A stretch of 64,000 nt of DNA from an uncultured Lacinutrix sp. (GTDB lineage Bacteria; Bacteroidota; Bacteroidia; Flavobacteriales; Flavobacteriaceae), in the NCBI RefSeq assembly GCF_947500605.1, contig NZ_CANMSJ010000007.1, positions 1 through 64,000 of the forward strand. Direction: 5' to 3'. Below, in pieces: positions 33,908-43,103 of the stretch (position 1 is its first letter; each line of letters begins with the position of its first letter). The translations under genes and the position numbers were made by a program. Under the pieces are notes generated by a model. It was not told the DNA's origin, did not search any database, and saw only the letters and a program-made list of their open reading frames with translations.

Positions 33908-33938
33908 CCGACGCTCTAACCAGCTGAGCTACCTCGCC
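33865..33938 (-). tRNA. tRNA with CAU anticodon (elongator Met, or Ile2 if modified)
   Basis: A 74-nt cloverleaf reads on the minus strand from 33938: acceptor GGCGAGG paired with UCUCGCU, D arm GCUC/GAGC, anticodon loop UUCAUAA, T stem AUGGG/CCCAU and discriminator A. No CCA is encoded. Odd points are a G-U pair at the acceptor end, an A-C mismatch closing the anticodon loop, and a T loop AUCGUGC in place of the usual UUCGANN. The 3' half is the integration site of the island. CAU may read Met, or Ile AUA if lysidine is made; the sequence alone does not decide. Confidence 0.85.
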
Positions 33939-34079
33939 ATTATTTTGAGAGTGCAAATATAAAAACAAATTTAAAGCTGACAAACATAAAAGCAAAATAA
34001 AATAATTTTTTATTTTTTTTTTAATAACTCACTAATTAATGTATATATTGGAGACATAATATTTTTATATAATTATTAC

Positions 34080-34466
34080 ATGGACGAAAAAGTTAAATAC
34101 GAATTAGAATTCCCTATACATGCCTCACCTACATTACTTTATCAGTACATATCGACACCTTCTGGTTTGTCTGAATGGTATGCAGATAACGTAAATTCTA
34201 GAGGAGAGATCTTTAAATTTATTTGGGATGGAGCAGAGGAGCAAGCTAAACTGCTAACTAAAAAAAGTGGAGAACGTATTAAATTTCGCTGGTTGGAAGA
34301 TGAAGGAGAGTCATATTTCTTTGAAATTAGAATACAAGTAGACGAAATAACTAAAGATGTATCTATAATGATTACCGATTTTGCCGAAGAAGATGAAGTT
34401 GAAGAAGGTAAAATGCTTTGGGAAAATCAGATTTCAGATTTAAAACAAGTATTAGGCTCAGCTTAA
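34080..34466 (+). CDS. START-like domain protein
   Basis: 128 residues of the SRPBCC/START-like fold: an N-terminal strand leading to FPIHASPTLLYQYISTPSGLSEWYAD, the pattern shared with AHSA1-like proteins, and a C-terminal helix (KMLWENQISDLKQVLG). Members of this small family are common in Bacteroidota next to housekeeping genes; the ligand is unknown. It is the first chromosomal gene beyond the island and ends before a strong terminator. Confidence 0.85.
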   Translation: MDEKVKYELEFPIHASPTLLYQYISTPSGLSEWYADNVNSRGEIFKFIWDGAEEQAKLLTKKSGERIKFRWLEDEGESYFFEIRIQVDEITKDVSIMITDFAEEDEVEEGKMLWENQISDLKQVLGSA

Positions 34467-34492
34467 GAAATACATATTTTAAACTTATATTT

Positions 34493-34519
34493 GTGCCGAA
34501 GAAATTCGGCACTTTTTTT
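34493..34519 (+). terminator. Rho-independent terminator after the START-like gene
   Basis: GTGCCGAA-GAAA-TTCGGCAC (34493-34512) followed by seven T (34513-34519). An 8-bp stem with a GNRA loop. The next gene's ATG follows immediately at 34520. Confidence 0.9.
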
Positions 34520-35362
34520 ATGATAAACATTAACGGAAATTTTAGCGATAACAACCAAGTATTAACACCAGAAAACCGTGGTTATAGTTACGGTGATGCA
34601 CTATTTGAGACTATAAAGGTCTCTAATAGTAAAATACTGTTTCTTGAGGATCATTATTTTAGGTTAATGGCTTCTATGCGTATTATGCGTATGGAAATAC
34701 CAATGACTTTTACAATGGAGTTTATGGAAGCCGAAATTTTAAAGACCATAGAAAAAAACGAATTATTGAACTCTTCAGCAAGAGTAAAAATTCAGGTGCA
34801 TAGAAATGTTGGAGGATTATACCTTCCTACTAACAACGAAATTACGTTTATTATTTCCGCGAAAGCGTTAGATACAGATTTCTACTTATTAAATGAAGAA
34901 GCTTACGAAGTTGATTTGTTTAAAGATTTTTATGTTGCTCCTGGATTATTATCTACTTTAAAGACAAACAATAAAGCTATAAATGTTGTAGGAAGCATTT
35001 ATGCTAAAGAGAATGACTTAGACAACTGCTTATTATTAAATACAAATAAGAGTGTTGTGGAAGCTTTAAATGGGAATTTATTTCTTGTAAAGGGAAACAC
35101 TATTAAAACGCCGCCTTTAGCAGATGGTTGTTTAAAAGGAGTAATGAGGCAGCAAATTCTAAATCTACTAGAATTATTGCCAGACTACACTTTGGCAGAA
35201 GAATCTATTTCTCCTTTCGAACTTCAAAAAGCAGACGAGTTGTTTGTAACTAACGTTATACAAGGTATACAACCAATTACAAAATACAGAAAAAAGGTAT
35301 TTGTAAATGAAGTGAGTAAAATGTTACTTCAAAAAATAAACGTTAAAGTTAGATTGGGCTAA
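34520..35362 (+). CDS. Aminotransferase class IV (PabC/IlvE-like PLP enzyme)
   Basis: 280 residues from ATG 34520. The open frame extends upstream to 34418 but through the terminator and the START gene, so the later start is preferred. Class IV features are NRGYSYGDALFETIKV near residue 20, the presumed PLP lysine in STLKTNNKAINV, and ADGCLKGVMRQQIL near residue 205. Length and motifs fit aminodeoxychorismate lyase (folate synthesis) as well as branched-chain or D-amino-acid aminotransferases; no neighbour settles the substrate. Confidence 0.85.
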   Translation: MININGNFSDNNQVLTPENRGYSYGDALFETIKVSNSKILFLEDHYFRLMASMRIMRMEIPMTFTMEFMEAEILKTIEKNELLNSSARVKIQVHRNVGGLYLPTNNEITFIISAKALDTDFYLLNEEAYEVDLFKDFYVAPGLLSTLKTNNKAINVVGSIYAKENDLDNCLLLNTNKSVVEALNGNLFLVKGNTIKTPPLADGCLKGVMRQQILNLLELLPDYTLAEESISPFELQKADELFVTNVIQGIQPITKYRKKVFVNEVSKMLLQKINVKVRLG

Positions 35363-35403
35363 GTTTTCTTAATTTAATACTATTATTGTAAGTTAAATAA
35401 GTG

Positions 35404-35964
35404 CTAGTTATAACTAGGGTTTTCTGGTGCATTAGACCATATACTATATTCTCCACCAAGTTCTACCATTTTTTCTTTCCAGAAAAACTCATAGTCTTTT
35501 TCTATAATAGCTTTTTTGTGGACGTTTTTTGTAACTACCCAAGCATTAGATTTTAGTTCTTCTTCTAGTTGGTTTATTTCCCATCCAGAATAACCTAAAA
35601 AGAATTTAATGTCCTTTTCGCTTATTTTGCCATCAACAATTAGTTTTGAAACTTCACTAAAATCTCCTCCCCAAAAAATACCTAAAGATATTTCTATACT
35701 GTTGGGTATTAATTCTGGAACCTTGTGTATAAAATATAGGTTGTCTTGTTCTACTGGACCACCATTATAAACTTTAAATGGTATCTCAATCTCGGGTATT
35801 AAGTCGCTAATAGTAAATTCTAAAGGTTTGTTAAGTATAAAACCTATAGAACCTTCTGTAGAATGATCTGTTAATAATACTATAGAGCGATTAAAAGATA
35901 AATCGCCTATTATAGATGGTTCTGCGACTAACAAATCTCCTTTCGTTGGTTTGGTTAATATCAT
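35404..35964 (-). CDS. YqgE/AlgH-family protein
   Basis: 186 residues, the family length. Hallmarks are the N-terminal KGDLLVAEPSIIGDLSFNRS followed by LLTDHSTEGSIGFILNKP, a YNGGPVEQDNLYFIH block, and FLGYSGWEINQLEEEL. Members are widely conserved but their biochemical role is not settled. Gene is minus strand, between the convergent aminotransferase gene and the HU gene upstream; a terminator separates it from HU. Confidence 0.92.
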   Translation of the reverse strand: MILTKPTKGDLLVAEPSIIGDLSFNRSIVLLTDHSTEGSIGFILNKPLEFTISDLIPEIEIPFKVYNGGPVEQDNLYFIHKVPELIPNSIEISLGIFWGGDFSEVSKLIVDGKISEKDIKFFLGYSGWEINQLEEELKSNAWVVTKNVHKKAIIEKDYEFFWKEKMVELGGEYSIWSNAPENPSYN

Positions 35965-36089
35965 AATTAAAAGAGAAATTTATAAAATAAATGTAAACTA
36001 TATTTATTTAATAAGCAATATTTTTTAAGCTTTATGTTATTTTTTGTTAAAGTTTCTATAAAATAAAACTGTGCGTCAGTGTTTTAAAC

Positions 36090-36120
36090 AAAAAAAAGCC
36101 TTCCATAAGGAAGGCTTTTT
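36090..36120 (-). terminator. Terminator of the HU gene
   Basis: AAAAGCCTTCC (36094-36104) pairs with GGAAGGCTTTT (36109-36119) around a 4-nt loop; on the minus strand a T run follows. It stands 23 bp past the HU stop codon. Confidence 0.88.
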
Positions 36121-36142
36121 GAAAGTTATAATGTAGTAAAAC

Positions 36143-36415
36143 TTAGTTTACTGCACCAGCTAAATCAGATCCAGCTTTAAACTTAACAACGTTTTTAGCT
36201 TTGATTTTGATAGTTTTTCCAGTTTGAGGATTTCTTCCATCTCTAGCAGCTCTTTTAGAAACTGACCAAGATCCAAATCCTACTAATGAAACTCTGTCAC
36301 CTTTTTGTAAGGCTCCTTCAATTTCAATTAACGCACATTCTAAAGCTTTCTTTGAAGCTGCTTTAGTAATTCCTGCGTGTTCTGCCATAGCATCGATTAA
36401 ATCTGTTTTGTTCAT
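36143..36415 (-). CDS. HU-family DNA-binding protein
   Basis: 90 residues from ATG 36415, the standard HU length; upstream extension to 36454 is not needed. It begins NKTDLIDAMAEHAGITK, has the VSLVGFGSWSV turn and the DNA-binding arm GRNPQTGKTIKI, and ends FKAGSDLAGAVN. HU dimers bend and coat DNA and help form the nucleoid. It is monocistronic, with its own terminator. Codons are those of a highly expressed gene. Confidence 0.96.
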   Translation of the reverse strand: MNKTDLIDAMAEHAGITKAASKKALECALIEIEGALQKGDRVSLVGFGSWSVSKRAARDGRNPQTGKTIKIKAKNVVKFKAGSDLAGAVN

Positions 36416-36608
36416 AATGTAAATTTTAATTATTAATAAATAGTTGGTAAACAATATTTTTTGTTATCCTCCTACAAATTTATACGGATTATGCTACTAC
36501 GCAAGTAATAGCAAGGGAAATACGCTATTTTGTTAATAACTTCGGGCATTTGTTAATAAAGATGCCTGTTTTTTTGATGTTTTTAACTTTTACAGTAACC
36601 ATAAGGGC

Positions 36609-37565
36609 TTAGAGCATTTTTGCATCAGTTTTAAAAGTGTAACCGTTTAAAAGAGATTTAATATCTAATGTGCGCTTTCCAGGAAGTTTAATATCTAGTA
36701 CATTAATAAAACCTTCTTTTACTGCAACTTTTAATTCTTTCTTACTAGAAATAATAGATCCTACTTTGTAGTCGTGCTCTATAATTTCTTTTTCTACAGT
36801 ATATATTTTTATATCCAGAGTCTCTTCATCGTTTAAAAGTTGAAACCAAGCAGCAGGATATGGGCTTAACCCACGTATTTTATTATGTATAGTGTCTATG
36901 CTTTCTGTCCAATCTATTTTGCAATTGTCTTTATTTAGCTTGTAAGCTGTTCTAGAAATAGCATCTTCTGGTTGAGGCGTAGTTTTTACATCTCCAATTG
37001 CAATATGGTTTACAGTTTTTAAAACAAGGTCACTACCTAGGTGCATAAGTTTATCGTGAAGGCTTCCTGCATTCTCGTTTGGGTCTATGTTTATTGTTTC
37101 TTGTAAAATCATTTCGCCGGTATCTATCTTTTCATCTATAAAAAAGGTAGAAACACCAGTTTTTGTCTCTCCATTAATAATAGCCCAATTAATAGGTGCA
37201 GCTCCACGGTAGTTTGGTAATAAAGAGGCGTGAAGGTTAAACGTTCCAAATTCTGGCATTTGCCACACTGCTTTTGGTAGCATTCTAAAGGCAACTACAA
37301 TTTGTAAATTAGCATTTAAGCTTTTTAACTCTTCTAGGAAGTCTTCGCTTTTTAAGTTTGTAGGTTGTAAAATATTTAAACCTTTAGTTTCTGCATATTC
37401 TTTTACGGCACTTTTATTTAATTTTCTACCACGTCCAGCAGGTTTGTCTGGAGCAGTAATAACACCTACTACATTAATATCGTTTTCTAATAAGGTATCT
37501 AAAATGGTAACCGCAAATTCCGGTGTTCCCATAAATACTATTCTTAAATCTCTTTTTTTACTCAT
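36609..37565 (-). CDS. fmt: Methionyl-tRNA formyltransferase
   Basis: 318 residues. The N-terminal formyltransferase domain begins RIVFMGTPEFAVTILD and contains FNLHASLLPNYRGAAPINWA with the catalytic Asn/His and the folate-binding loop; the C-terminal domain has GLSPYPAAWF. It formylates the initiator Met-tRNA with 10-formyltetrahydrofolate. It is located 34 bp behind recQ and is probably read with it. Confidence 0.97.
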   Translation of the reverse strand: MSKKRDLRIVFMGTPEFAVTILDTLLENDINVVGVITAPDKPAGRGRKLNKSAVKEYAETKGLNILQPTNLKSEDFLEELKSLNANLQIVVAFRMLPKAVWQMPEFGTFNLHASLLPNYRGAAPINWAIINGETKTGVSTFFIDEKIDTGEMILQETINIDPNENAGSLHDKLMHLGSDLVLKTVNHIAIGDVKTTPQPEDAISRTAYKLNKDNCKIDWTESIDTIHNKIRGLSPYPAAWFQLLNDEETLDIKIYTVEKEIIEHDYKVGSIISSKKELKVAVKEGFINVLDIKLPGKRTLDIKSLLNGYTFKTDAKML

Positions 37566-37599
37566 TATATATGTGCTAGTTTGTAATACGCTTTCTAAT

Positions 37600-39504
37600 T
37601 TAATTTAAATGAGAAAGTGTATAGGTATTTGTTTTTGTAATGCTTATAATATTGTACTCTAACAATTCTTTTAATTGCTTGTTAATGTTTTCTTCAGAAA
37701 AACTAAGACTTTCGAACAAGGCTCTCGAAGAGAGTTCTCCATGTTCTAATGCTTTAATAATTTCTTTTTTTATATCTGTTGGAATTGCTTTTTTCAATGA
37801 TTTTCTAGTAATACAAACCGAACAAATTCCACAGTCTTTAACTTGGGTTTCTTCGAAATAGGAGAGGAGCTGTACACTTTTGCAAATGTCATCATTATTA
37901 GAATAGTTTAAAACAGATAGTACCTGTTTTTCTTTTAATGCATTTTGTTGTTTAATAACCTTTGCAATTCTATTAATGGTTTTCTCGTCTTCTCGTGGTA
38001 CTAAATAAGTGATTTGTGCATCTGTTTTAGAGTGTTTTAAAGTAATAATTTCTGCTTTTTCAAGGAGTATTAAAGCTTCTATTATTTTTTCCTCACTTGT
38101 AGAGGTTTTTTCTGCCATTAACGCAGTATTAATTTTAGTTTCTTGCTCGAAAGCGCCTCCATAAGTTCGTAATATAGATTTCGCGATAATACTTATTTGA
38201 GGATGTGTTTCTAAATAACTAAAGAGTGCGTTATTGCTAACTTTAAAAAGTACTTGGGTACTGTTTTTAAACAGTTTAGTTAAAGTAATAATACTTGTTC
38301 TATCTAATATAAGTATTGCATTGTAGGCTAGAAGTGTGTTAAACCCGTAGGTTTTACAAAATCTATTAAAATTAAAATCGAAAGTTTCGTCTTGTCCTTC
38401 ACCATAAGGGACTTGAAAATAGCTGCTTAATTTTCTGTATACTTTTTTAATAAAATCTACTTGCGGCAGTACTTTTAAAAACTGATTTCTTACCAGTAAT
38501 TCATCACTCTTATTTTTTAAAATAACAGCAAAAGCTTTTTTGCCATCTCTACCGGCACGACCAGCTTCTTGAAAGTAACTTTCTAAACTTTCTGGTAAAT
38601 TTAAATGAATAACCGATTTAACATCTGGTTTATCAATTCCCATTCCAAAAGCATTGGTGGCAACCATAACTAGTTTTTGGTTATTCATCCAGCTTTCTAG
38701 TGCCTTATCTTTTTCTGTATTAGTAAGTCCGCCATGATAGAATGTAGCAGAAAATCCGTTGCTTTCTAGGAAATTAGAAATGTCTTGAGTCGCTTTTCTA
38801 TTACGTACATAAACTATGGACGATGCTCTGTTTTTTGTTAATATGGTTTTTAGCCTGTAGAGTTTATCTTCCTCAGTAAACGTCATATAAGCCAAGTTAG
38901 ACCTTGAAAACGATTGCTTAAATACTTTTGGGCTAATAAAATCGAGCTCTTTTATAGTGTCTTCTACTACTTCTGGAGTTGCGCTTGCTGTTAAAGCAAT
39001 TACATTTACGGTAGGTTGTAACTCTCTTAATTTAACAATGTTTTTATAACTTGGTCTAAAGTCGCTTCCCCATTGGCTAATGCAATGTGCTTCGTCTACA
39101 GCAATAAGGTTTACATTCATTAACCTTATACGATCTTGCACAATATCTTGCTGCAAACGCTCTGGCGAAAGATATAGAAATTTGTAATTGCCATAAATAC
39201 AATTATCAAGTTTTGTGTCTAGCTCTTTATAAGATATTCCACTAGTTAAAGCCATAGCTTTAATACCTTTATTTTGCAAGGATTGCACTTGATCTTTCAT
39301 CAAGGCAACTAATGGAGATACTACAATGCAAATACCTTCTTTTACTAAAGCGGGTACTTGAAAACAAACCGATTTCCCTCCACCTGTTGGCAGCAAAGCA
39401 AAGGTGTCTTCACCTTCTAAAACCGAGTTAATAATTTCTTCTTGTAACGGTCTAAATGAGGTAAATTTCCAATAACGTTCTAATATGTTAATAGGATGAT
39501 TCAA
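37600..39504 (-). CDS. recQ: ATP-dependent DNA helicase RecQ
   Basis: 634 residues. Helicase motifs include Walker A (LLPTGGGKSVCFQVP, about 36-50), DEAH (AVDEAHCISQWG), and motif VI (QEAGRAGRDG). The RecQ zinc cluster is seen as CKSVQLLSYF...CGICSVC, with a winged-helix region between. A canonical HRDC domain is not obvious at the short C-terminus. RecQ unwinds 3'-5' in recombination and fork repair. An NTPase gene lies 6 bp upstream and fmt 34 bp downstream. Confidence 0.95.
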   Translation of the reverse strand: MNHPINILERYWKFTSFRPLQEEIINSVLEGEDTFALLPTGGGKSVCFQVPALVKEGICIVVSPLVALMKDQVQSLQNKGIKAMALTSGISYKELDTKLDNCIYGNYKFLYLSPERLQQDIVQDRIRLMNVNLIAVDEAHCISQWGSDFRPSYKNIVKLRELQPTVNVIALTASATPEVVEDTIKELDFISPKVFKQSFSRSNLAYMTFTEEDKLYRLKTILTKNRASSIVYVRNRKATQDISNFLESNGFSATFYHGGLTNTEKDKALESWMNNQKLVMVATNAFGMGIDKPDVKSVIHLNLPESLESYFQEAGRAGRDGKKAFAVILKNKSDELLVRNQFLKVLPQVDFIKKVYRKLSSYFQVPYGEGQDETFDFNFNRFCKTYGFNTLLAYNAILILDRTSIITLTKLFKNSTQVLFKVSNNALFSYLETHPQISIIAKSILRTYGGAFEQETKINTALMAEKTSTSEEKIIEALILLEKAEIITLKHSKTDAQITYLVPREDEKTINRIAKVIKQQNALKEKQVLSVLNYSNNDDICKSVQLLSYFEETQVKDCGICSVCITRKSLKKAIPTDIKKEIIKALEHGELSSRALFESLSFSEENINKQLKELLEYNIISITKTNTYTLSHLN

Positions 39505-39510
39505 ATGGTA

Positions 39511-40053
39511 TTATAATGCTTTAACAACGTCTATAATATAATCTGCTCTTGCTTCAATAGAGCCAAATGGTACATCTCTTAAATCGTAACCGCTTTTTGT
39601 ATAGGTGTCTAAAAGCTTTTCGTGTATTTCTAATGCTTGATCGAAATTTTCGTAACGCTCGCTATCGGTTGTGAAAATTTCTTGCCAAGGTGCTAAAATA
39701 AATATAGAATCGTATTTATGATCATCGCAAGCTTCGGTAAAAAAATCTGGATAAGTATCACCTTTAAAATCCATATAAGCAGGAATATCAGGAATACCTC
39801 TGTCTAGAAAAACAAACTCATTATCACTTTCTAATGCATCGCTATGTTGCTTAACTCTACCTTCTAAAAGTAATTCGCTAAACTGTATAGGGTTAGTAAG
39901 AAAAAGTTGCTCGATGCCGTCTTCTCTTGATTTAAGAATTATTTGTCTAGAAATTTCTTCAAAACAAGTAAAACCTCTTTTTGTTAATTCGTTAATTATT
40001 GAGGTTTTTCCACTTCCTGGTCCTCCGGTTATAACAATTGTTTTTGTATTCAA
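39511..40053 (-). CDS. Small AAA-type NTP-binding protein
   Basis: 180 residues from a TTG at 40053 (NTKTIVITGGPGSGKTSIIN); an alternative TTG at 40074 would add 7 residues, and no ATG is available. The Walker A motif lies right at the N-terminus. FLDRGIPDIPAYMDF and APWQEIFTTDSERYEN match a predicted ATPase or kinase-like family (AAA_28) whose substrate is unknown. It is placed 6 bp before recQ. Confidence 0.85.
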   Translation of the reverse strand: MNTKTIVITGGPGSGKTSIINELTKRGFTCFEEISRQIILKSREDGIEQLFLTNPIQFSELLLEGRVKQHSDALESDNEFVFLDRGIPDIPAYMDFKGDTYPDFFTEACDDHKYDSIFILAPWQEIFTTDSERYENFDQALEIHEKLLDTYTKSGYDLRDVPFGSIEARADYIIDVVKAL

Positions 40054-40316
40054 TTTATAGTGTATTTTTAACAAATTAGTAAATGCTTTTCTTTTACAAG
40101 CAAAAACTTACATTTAGTACTTTGTCTTCCACTTTTATAAACGTAGCAATTGCTATATTGATAAGAAAAACGACGCTATTAAAGTAAAAAAAGGTAAGCT
40201 TTTAAGCTGAAAACAAAAACGATAAGAATTCGATGTAAAATTCGGAATAAAAAAGGTATAAAAAAAATGCAAGGATAACTTATCTTTGCTAACCATATTT
40301 AAAACCAATAAGTTTA

Positions 40317-40610
40317 ATGAGTAAAGCAGAAAACCCAGAAGCATTTTACGCGAAGTTAAAGGAACAATTATTAGAGACAACGCAATGGCCATCGGAATAT
40401 TTGTATAAATTTATTGTGCTTTCAGATTTACATAAAATAGCAGAAATTGAAGCTATTTTCGACTTTTCTGGAGCTGTAATAAAGACAAAAGAATCAAGCA
40501 ATGGTAAGTATACTAGCATATCTATTAATGTTAGAATGAAAGATCCAGATGCTATTGTAGCAAAATATATTGAAGTTGGAGAAAAAGTAGAAGGCGTAAT
40601 TTCTTTATAA
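40317..40610 (+). CDS. DUF493 (YbeD-like) protein
   Basis: 97 residues with the ferredoxin-like pattern of the family: WPSEYLYKFIVLSD at the start and SSNGKYTSISINVRMKDPDAIVAKY toward the end. The Escherichia coli relative YbeD is linked to lipoate metabolism by position only; no function is established. It stands alone, divergent from the NTPase gene. Confidence 0.88.
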   Translation: MSKAENPEAFYAKLKEQLLETTQWPSEYLYKFIVLSDLHKIAEIEAIFDFSGAVIKTKESSNGKYTSISINVRMKDPDAIVAKYIEVGEKVEGVISL

Positions 40611-40854
40611 TTTATACGTTATAATAAATATAGTTTAAGTTAATTGCTATTAAATTTTAACTATTTTTTATTCTTATAATTTAAAAAAGCTAAATATAGC
40701 ATTGGTTATAGTCCTTTTTTTATGCTGAATTAAAAAGAAAAAGAAACAAACTTAATTGATTATTTTGAAGTTTATTTGGTGTAAAACTATAAACAATTTT
40801 GTATTTTGCGAAAGCATTAGATACTTCGATGCAACACATTAAATCTACACAATT

Positions 40855-41523
40855 TTGAATTTGATTGACGATATAGAATATAACACAGAACGTGAGCACT
40901 TAATTATTCCTGAGTATGGAAGACACGTTCAAAAAATGGTGAATTTTGCAAAAAGCAGAGAAACTAAAGAAGAACGTAACAAAGTAGCAAAAGCTATTAT
41001 TGCTGTAATGGGAAATTTACAACCGCATTTGCGTGATGTACCAGATTTTCAGCATAAGCTTTGGGATCAATTATTTATCATGGCTAACTTTGGATTAGAT
41101 GTCGATTCGCCTTACGAAAAGCCATTAAAAGAAGTTCTTGAAGAGCGTCCTGAGACTCTAGAGTATCCTCAAAACTTTCCTAAATACCGTTTCTACGGAA
41201 ACAATATTAAAACCATGATAGATGTAGCTGTTTCATGGGAAGAAGGAGATTTAAAAGAGGCTTTATTGTATACCATTGCAAATCACATGAAAAAGTGTTT
41301 TTTAAATTGGAATAAAGATACAGTAGAAGATTATGTGATTTTTAATCACTTATTCGAATTATCTAATGGTGAAATAGACTTAAAAGATTCTAAAGAAGCT
41401 TTAACAGATTCTGCAAGCTTATTAAAGTCTAGTGCAAAAAAGAAGTATGCTAATACTTCTAACAAAAAAGGATATCAAAAGAAAACGAACAACAACTCAA
41501 ATCGAGGTAAAAAGCGATACTAA
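40855..41523 (+). CDS. DUF4290-family protein
   Basis: 222 residues from a TTG at 40855; a second TTG two codons later is equally possible, and there is no ATG. The family core is IEYNTEREHLIIPEYGRHVQ and KYRFYGNNIKTMIDVAVSWEEG, found across Bacteroidota beside murA. The C-terminus is a low-complexity Lys/Asn tail (KKGYQKKTNNNSNRGKKRY), compatible with nucleic-acid binding. The murA ATG follows after 9 bp, so the two are probably co-transcribed. Function is unknown. Confidence 0.88.
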   Translation: MNLIDDIEYNTEREHLIIPEYGRHVQKMVNFAKSRETKEERNKVAKAIIAVMGNLQPHLRDVPDFQHKLWDQLFIMANFGLDVDSPYEKPLKEVLEERPETLEYPQNFPKYRFYGNNIKTMIDVAVSWEEGDLKEALLYTIANHMKKCFLNWNKDTVEDYVIFNHLFELSNGEIDLKDSKEALTDSASLLKSSAKKKYANTSNKKGYQKKTNNNSNRGKKRY

Positions 41524-41532
41524 AAATAAGAA

Positions 41533-42849
41533 ATGGGTACATTTATAATAGAAGGCGGTCACCAACTTAAAGGAGACATCCAACCTCAAGGCGCAAAAAA
41601 CGAAGCATTACAAATATTATGCGCTGTATTACTAACTCCAGAAGTAGTAACAATTAATAATATTCCAGATATTATTGATATTAATAAACTAATATCTCTT
41701 CTAGAGAATTTAGGTGTAAAAGTTGAAAAACTTGGTGAAGGATCTTATTCTTTTCAAGCAGATGCTATAGACTTAGATTATATGCAAACTGCCGACTTTA
41801 AAAGAGATGGTAGTGGATTACGTGGTTCTATTATGATGGTTGGACCATTATTAGCTCGTTTTGGTAAAGGTTATATACCTAAACCAGGAGGAGATAAAAT
41901 TGGTCGTCGTCGTTTAGATACTCATTTTGAAGGTTTTATAAATTTAGGTGCTAAATTTAGATATAACAGAGAAGACTATTTTTATGGTGTTGAAGCCGAT
42001 AAATTAGTTGGTACAGATATGCTTTTAGACGAAGCTTCTGTAACAGGAACAGCAAATATTGTAATGGCTGCAGTTTTAGCAGAAGGTATAACAACTATAT
42101 ACAACGCGGCTTGCGAGCCTTACTTGCAACAGTTATGTAAGATGCTTAACAGAATGGGAGCTAAAATCTCTGGTGTTGGCTCTAACTTATTAACTATAGA
42201 AGGTGTAGATGCATTAGGTGGTACAGACCATACAATGCTTCCTGATATGATTGAAATAGGAAGTTGGATTGGCCTGGCTGCCATGACAAAAAGTGAATTA
42301 ACTATTAAAAATGTAAGCTGGAAAGATTTAGGACAAATACCTAACGTATTTGCTAAATTAGGAATCACTCTTGAGAAAAAAGGAGACGATATTTATATTC
42401 CTGCTCACAAAGAAGGTTACGAAATACAAAATTACATTGACGGTTCTATTCTTACTATTGCAGATGCTCCTTGGCCTGGATTTACTCCAGATTTATTAAG
42501 TATCGTTTTAGTAGTGGCAACACAAGCTAGAGGAGAAGTGTTAGTACACCAAAAAATGTTCGAAAGTCGTTTGTTTTTTACGGATAAACTTATTGATATG
42601 GGAGCAAAAATTATTCTTTGCGATCCACACAGAGCAACAGTAATGGGACACGATTTTAAATCGCAATTAAAAGCAACAACAATGGTATCTCCAGACATTA
42701 GAGCTGGTATTTCGTTATTAATTGCTGCTTTATCTGCAAAAGGAACATCTACTATTCATAATATTGAACAAATTGATAGAGGTTACCAGCACATTGTAGA
42801 ACGTTTACAGCGTATTGGAGCTAAGATTACTAGAGTAGAAGGGAATTAA
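41533..42849 (+). CDS. murA: UDP-N-acetylglucosamine 1-carboxyvinyltransferase
   Basis: 438 residues, full MurA/EPSP-synthase fold. It begins FIIEGGHQLKGDIQPQGAKNEAL, with the catalytic Lys/Asn pair of MurA. The region normally holding the reactive cysteine reads RLDTHFEGFINLGAK; the loop has D rather than C in the usual position, a change known from naturally fosfomycin-tolerant MurAs, but I place it only approximately. The enzyme catalyses the first committed step of peptidoglycan synthesis. It is located 9 bp behind a DUF4290 gene, and a terminator follows. Confidence 0.95.
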   Translation: MGTFIIEGGHQLKGDIQPQGAKNEALQILCAVLLTPEVVTINNIPDIIDINKLISLLENLGVKVEKLGEGSYSFQADAIDLDYMQTADFKRDGSGLRGSIMMVGPLLARFGKGYIPKPGGDKIGRRRLDTHFEGFINLGAKFRYNREDYFYGVEADKLVGTDMLLDEASVTGTANIVMAAVLAEGITTIYNAACEPYLQQLCKMLNRMGAKISGVGSNLLTIEGVDALGGTDHTMLPDMIEIGSWIGLAAMTKSELTIKNVSWKDLGQIPNVFAKLGITLEKKGDDIYIPAHKEGYEIQNYIDGSILTIADAPWPGFTPDLLSIVLVVATQARGEVLVHQKMFESRLFFTDKLIDMGAKIILCDPHRATVMGHDFKSQLKATTMVSPDIRAGISLLIAALSAKGTSTIHNIEQIDRGYQHIVERLQRIGAKITRVEGN

Positions 42850-42893
42850 CTATTTACTTAAACTAAGGCTTAGAAAAGCTAACTATATTATAA

Positions 42894-42927
42894 AAAAAGA
42901 CATTAGGATTATTTCTAATGTCTTTTT
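42894..42927 (+). terminator. Terminator of the DUF4290-murA operon
   Basis: AAAAGACATTAG pairs with CTAATGTCTTTTT around an 8-nt loop; T run on the plus strand, 45 bp past the murA stop. Confidence 0.85.
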
Positions 42928-43021
42928 CTTTTTTCTAAAACACGTTAGTTATAAATAAGTATTAAAATATTTATAAAGTTATGTCATACCTTTATATAAG
43001 ATATAGTATAGTTTTAAACAG

Positions 43022-43066
43022 AAAAAAAGCAAGCATTATGGTAAACATAATTAATCTTGCTTTTTT
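43022..43066 (-). terminator. Terminator of the convergent gene at 43104-44555
   Basis: AAAAAAGCAAG (about 43023-43033) pairs with CTTGCTTTTTT (43056-43066); an inner ATTATG/CATAAT stem extends it. It lies between the convergent genes, so it may act in both directions. Confidence 0.75.
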
Positions 43067-43103
43067 ATTATAGTTTGAATAGGATTAAATCCTATAAATG
43101 TTT

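Noticed and set aside
34418-34519. Upstream extension of the class IV aminotransferase
   Set aside because: It runs through the end of the START-like gene and a strong terminator; ATG 34520 gives the usual family start.
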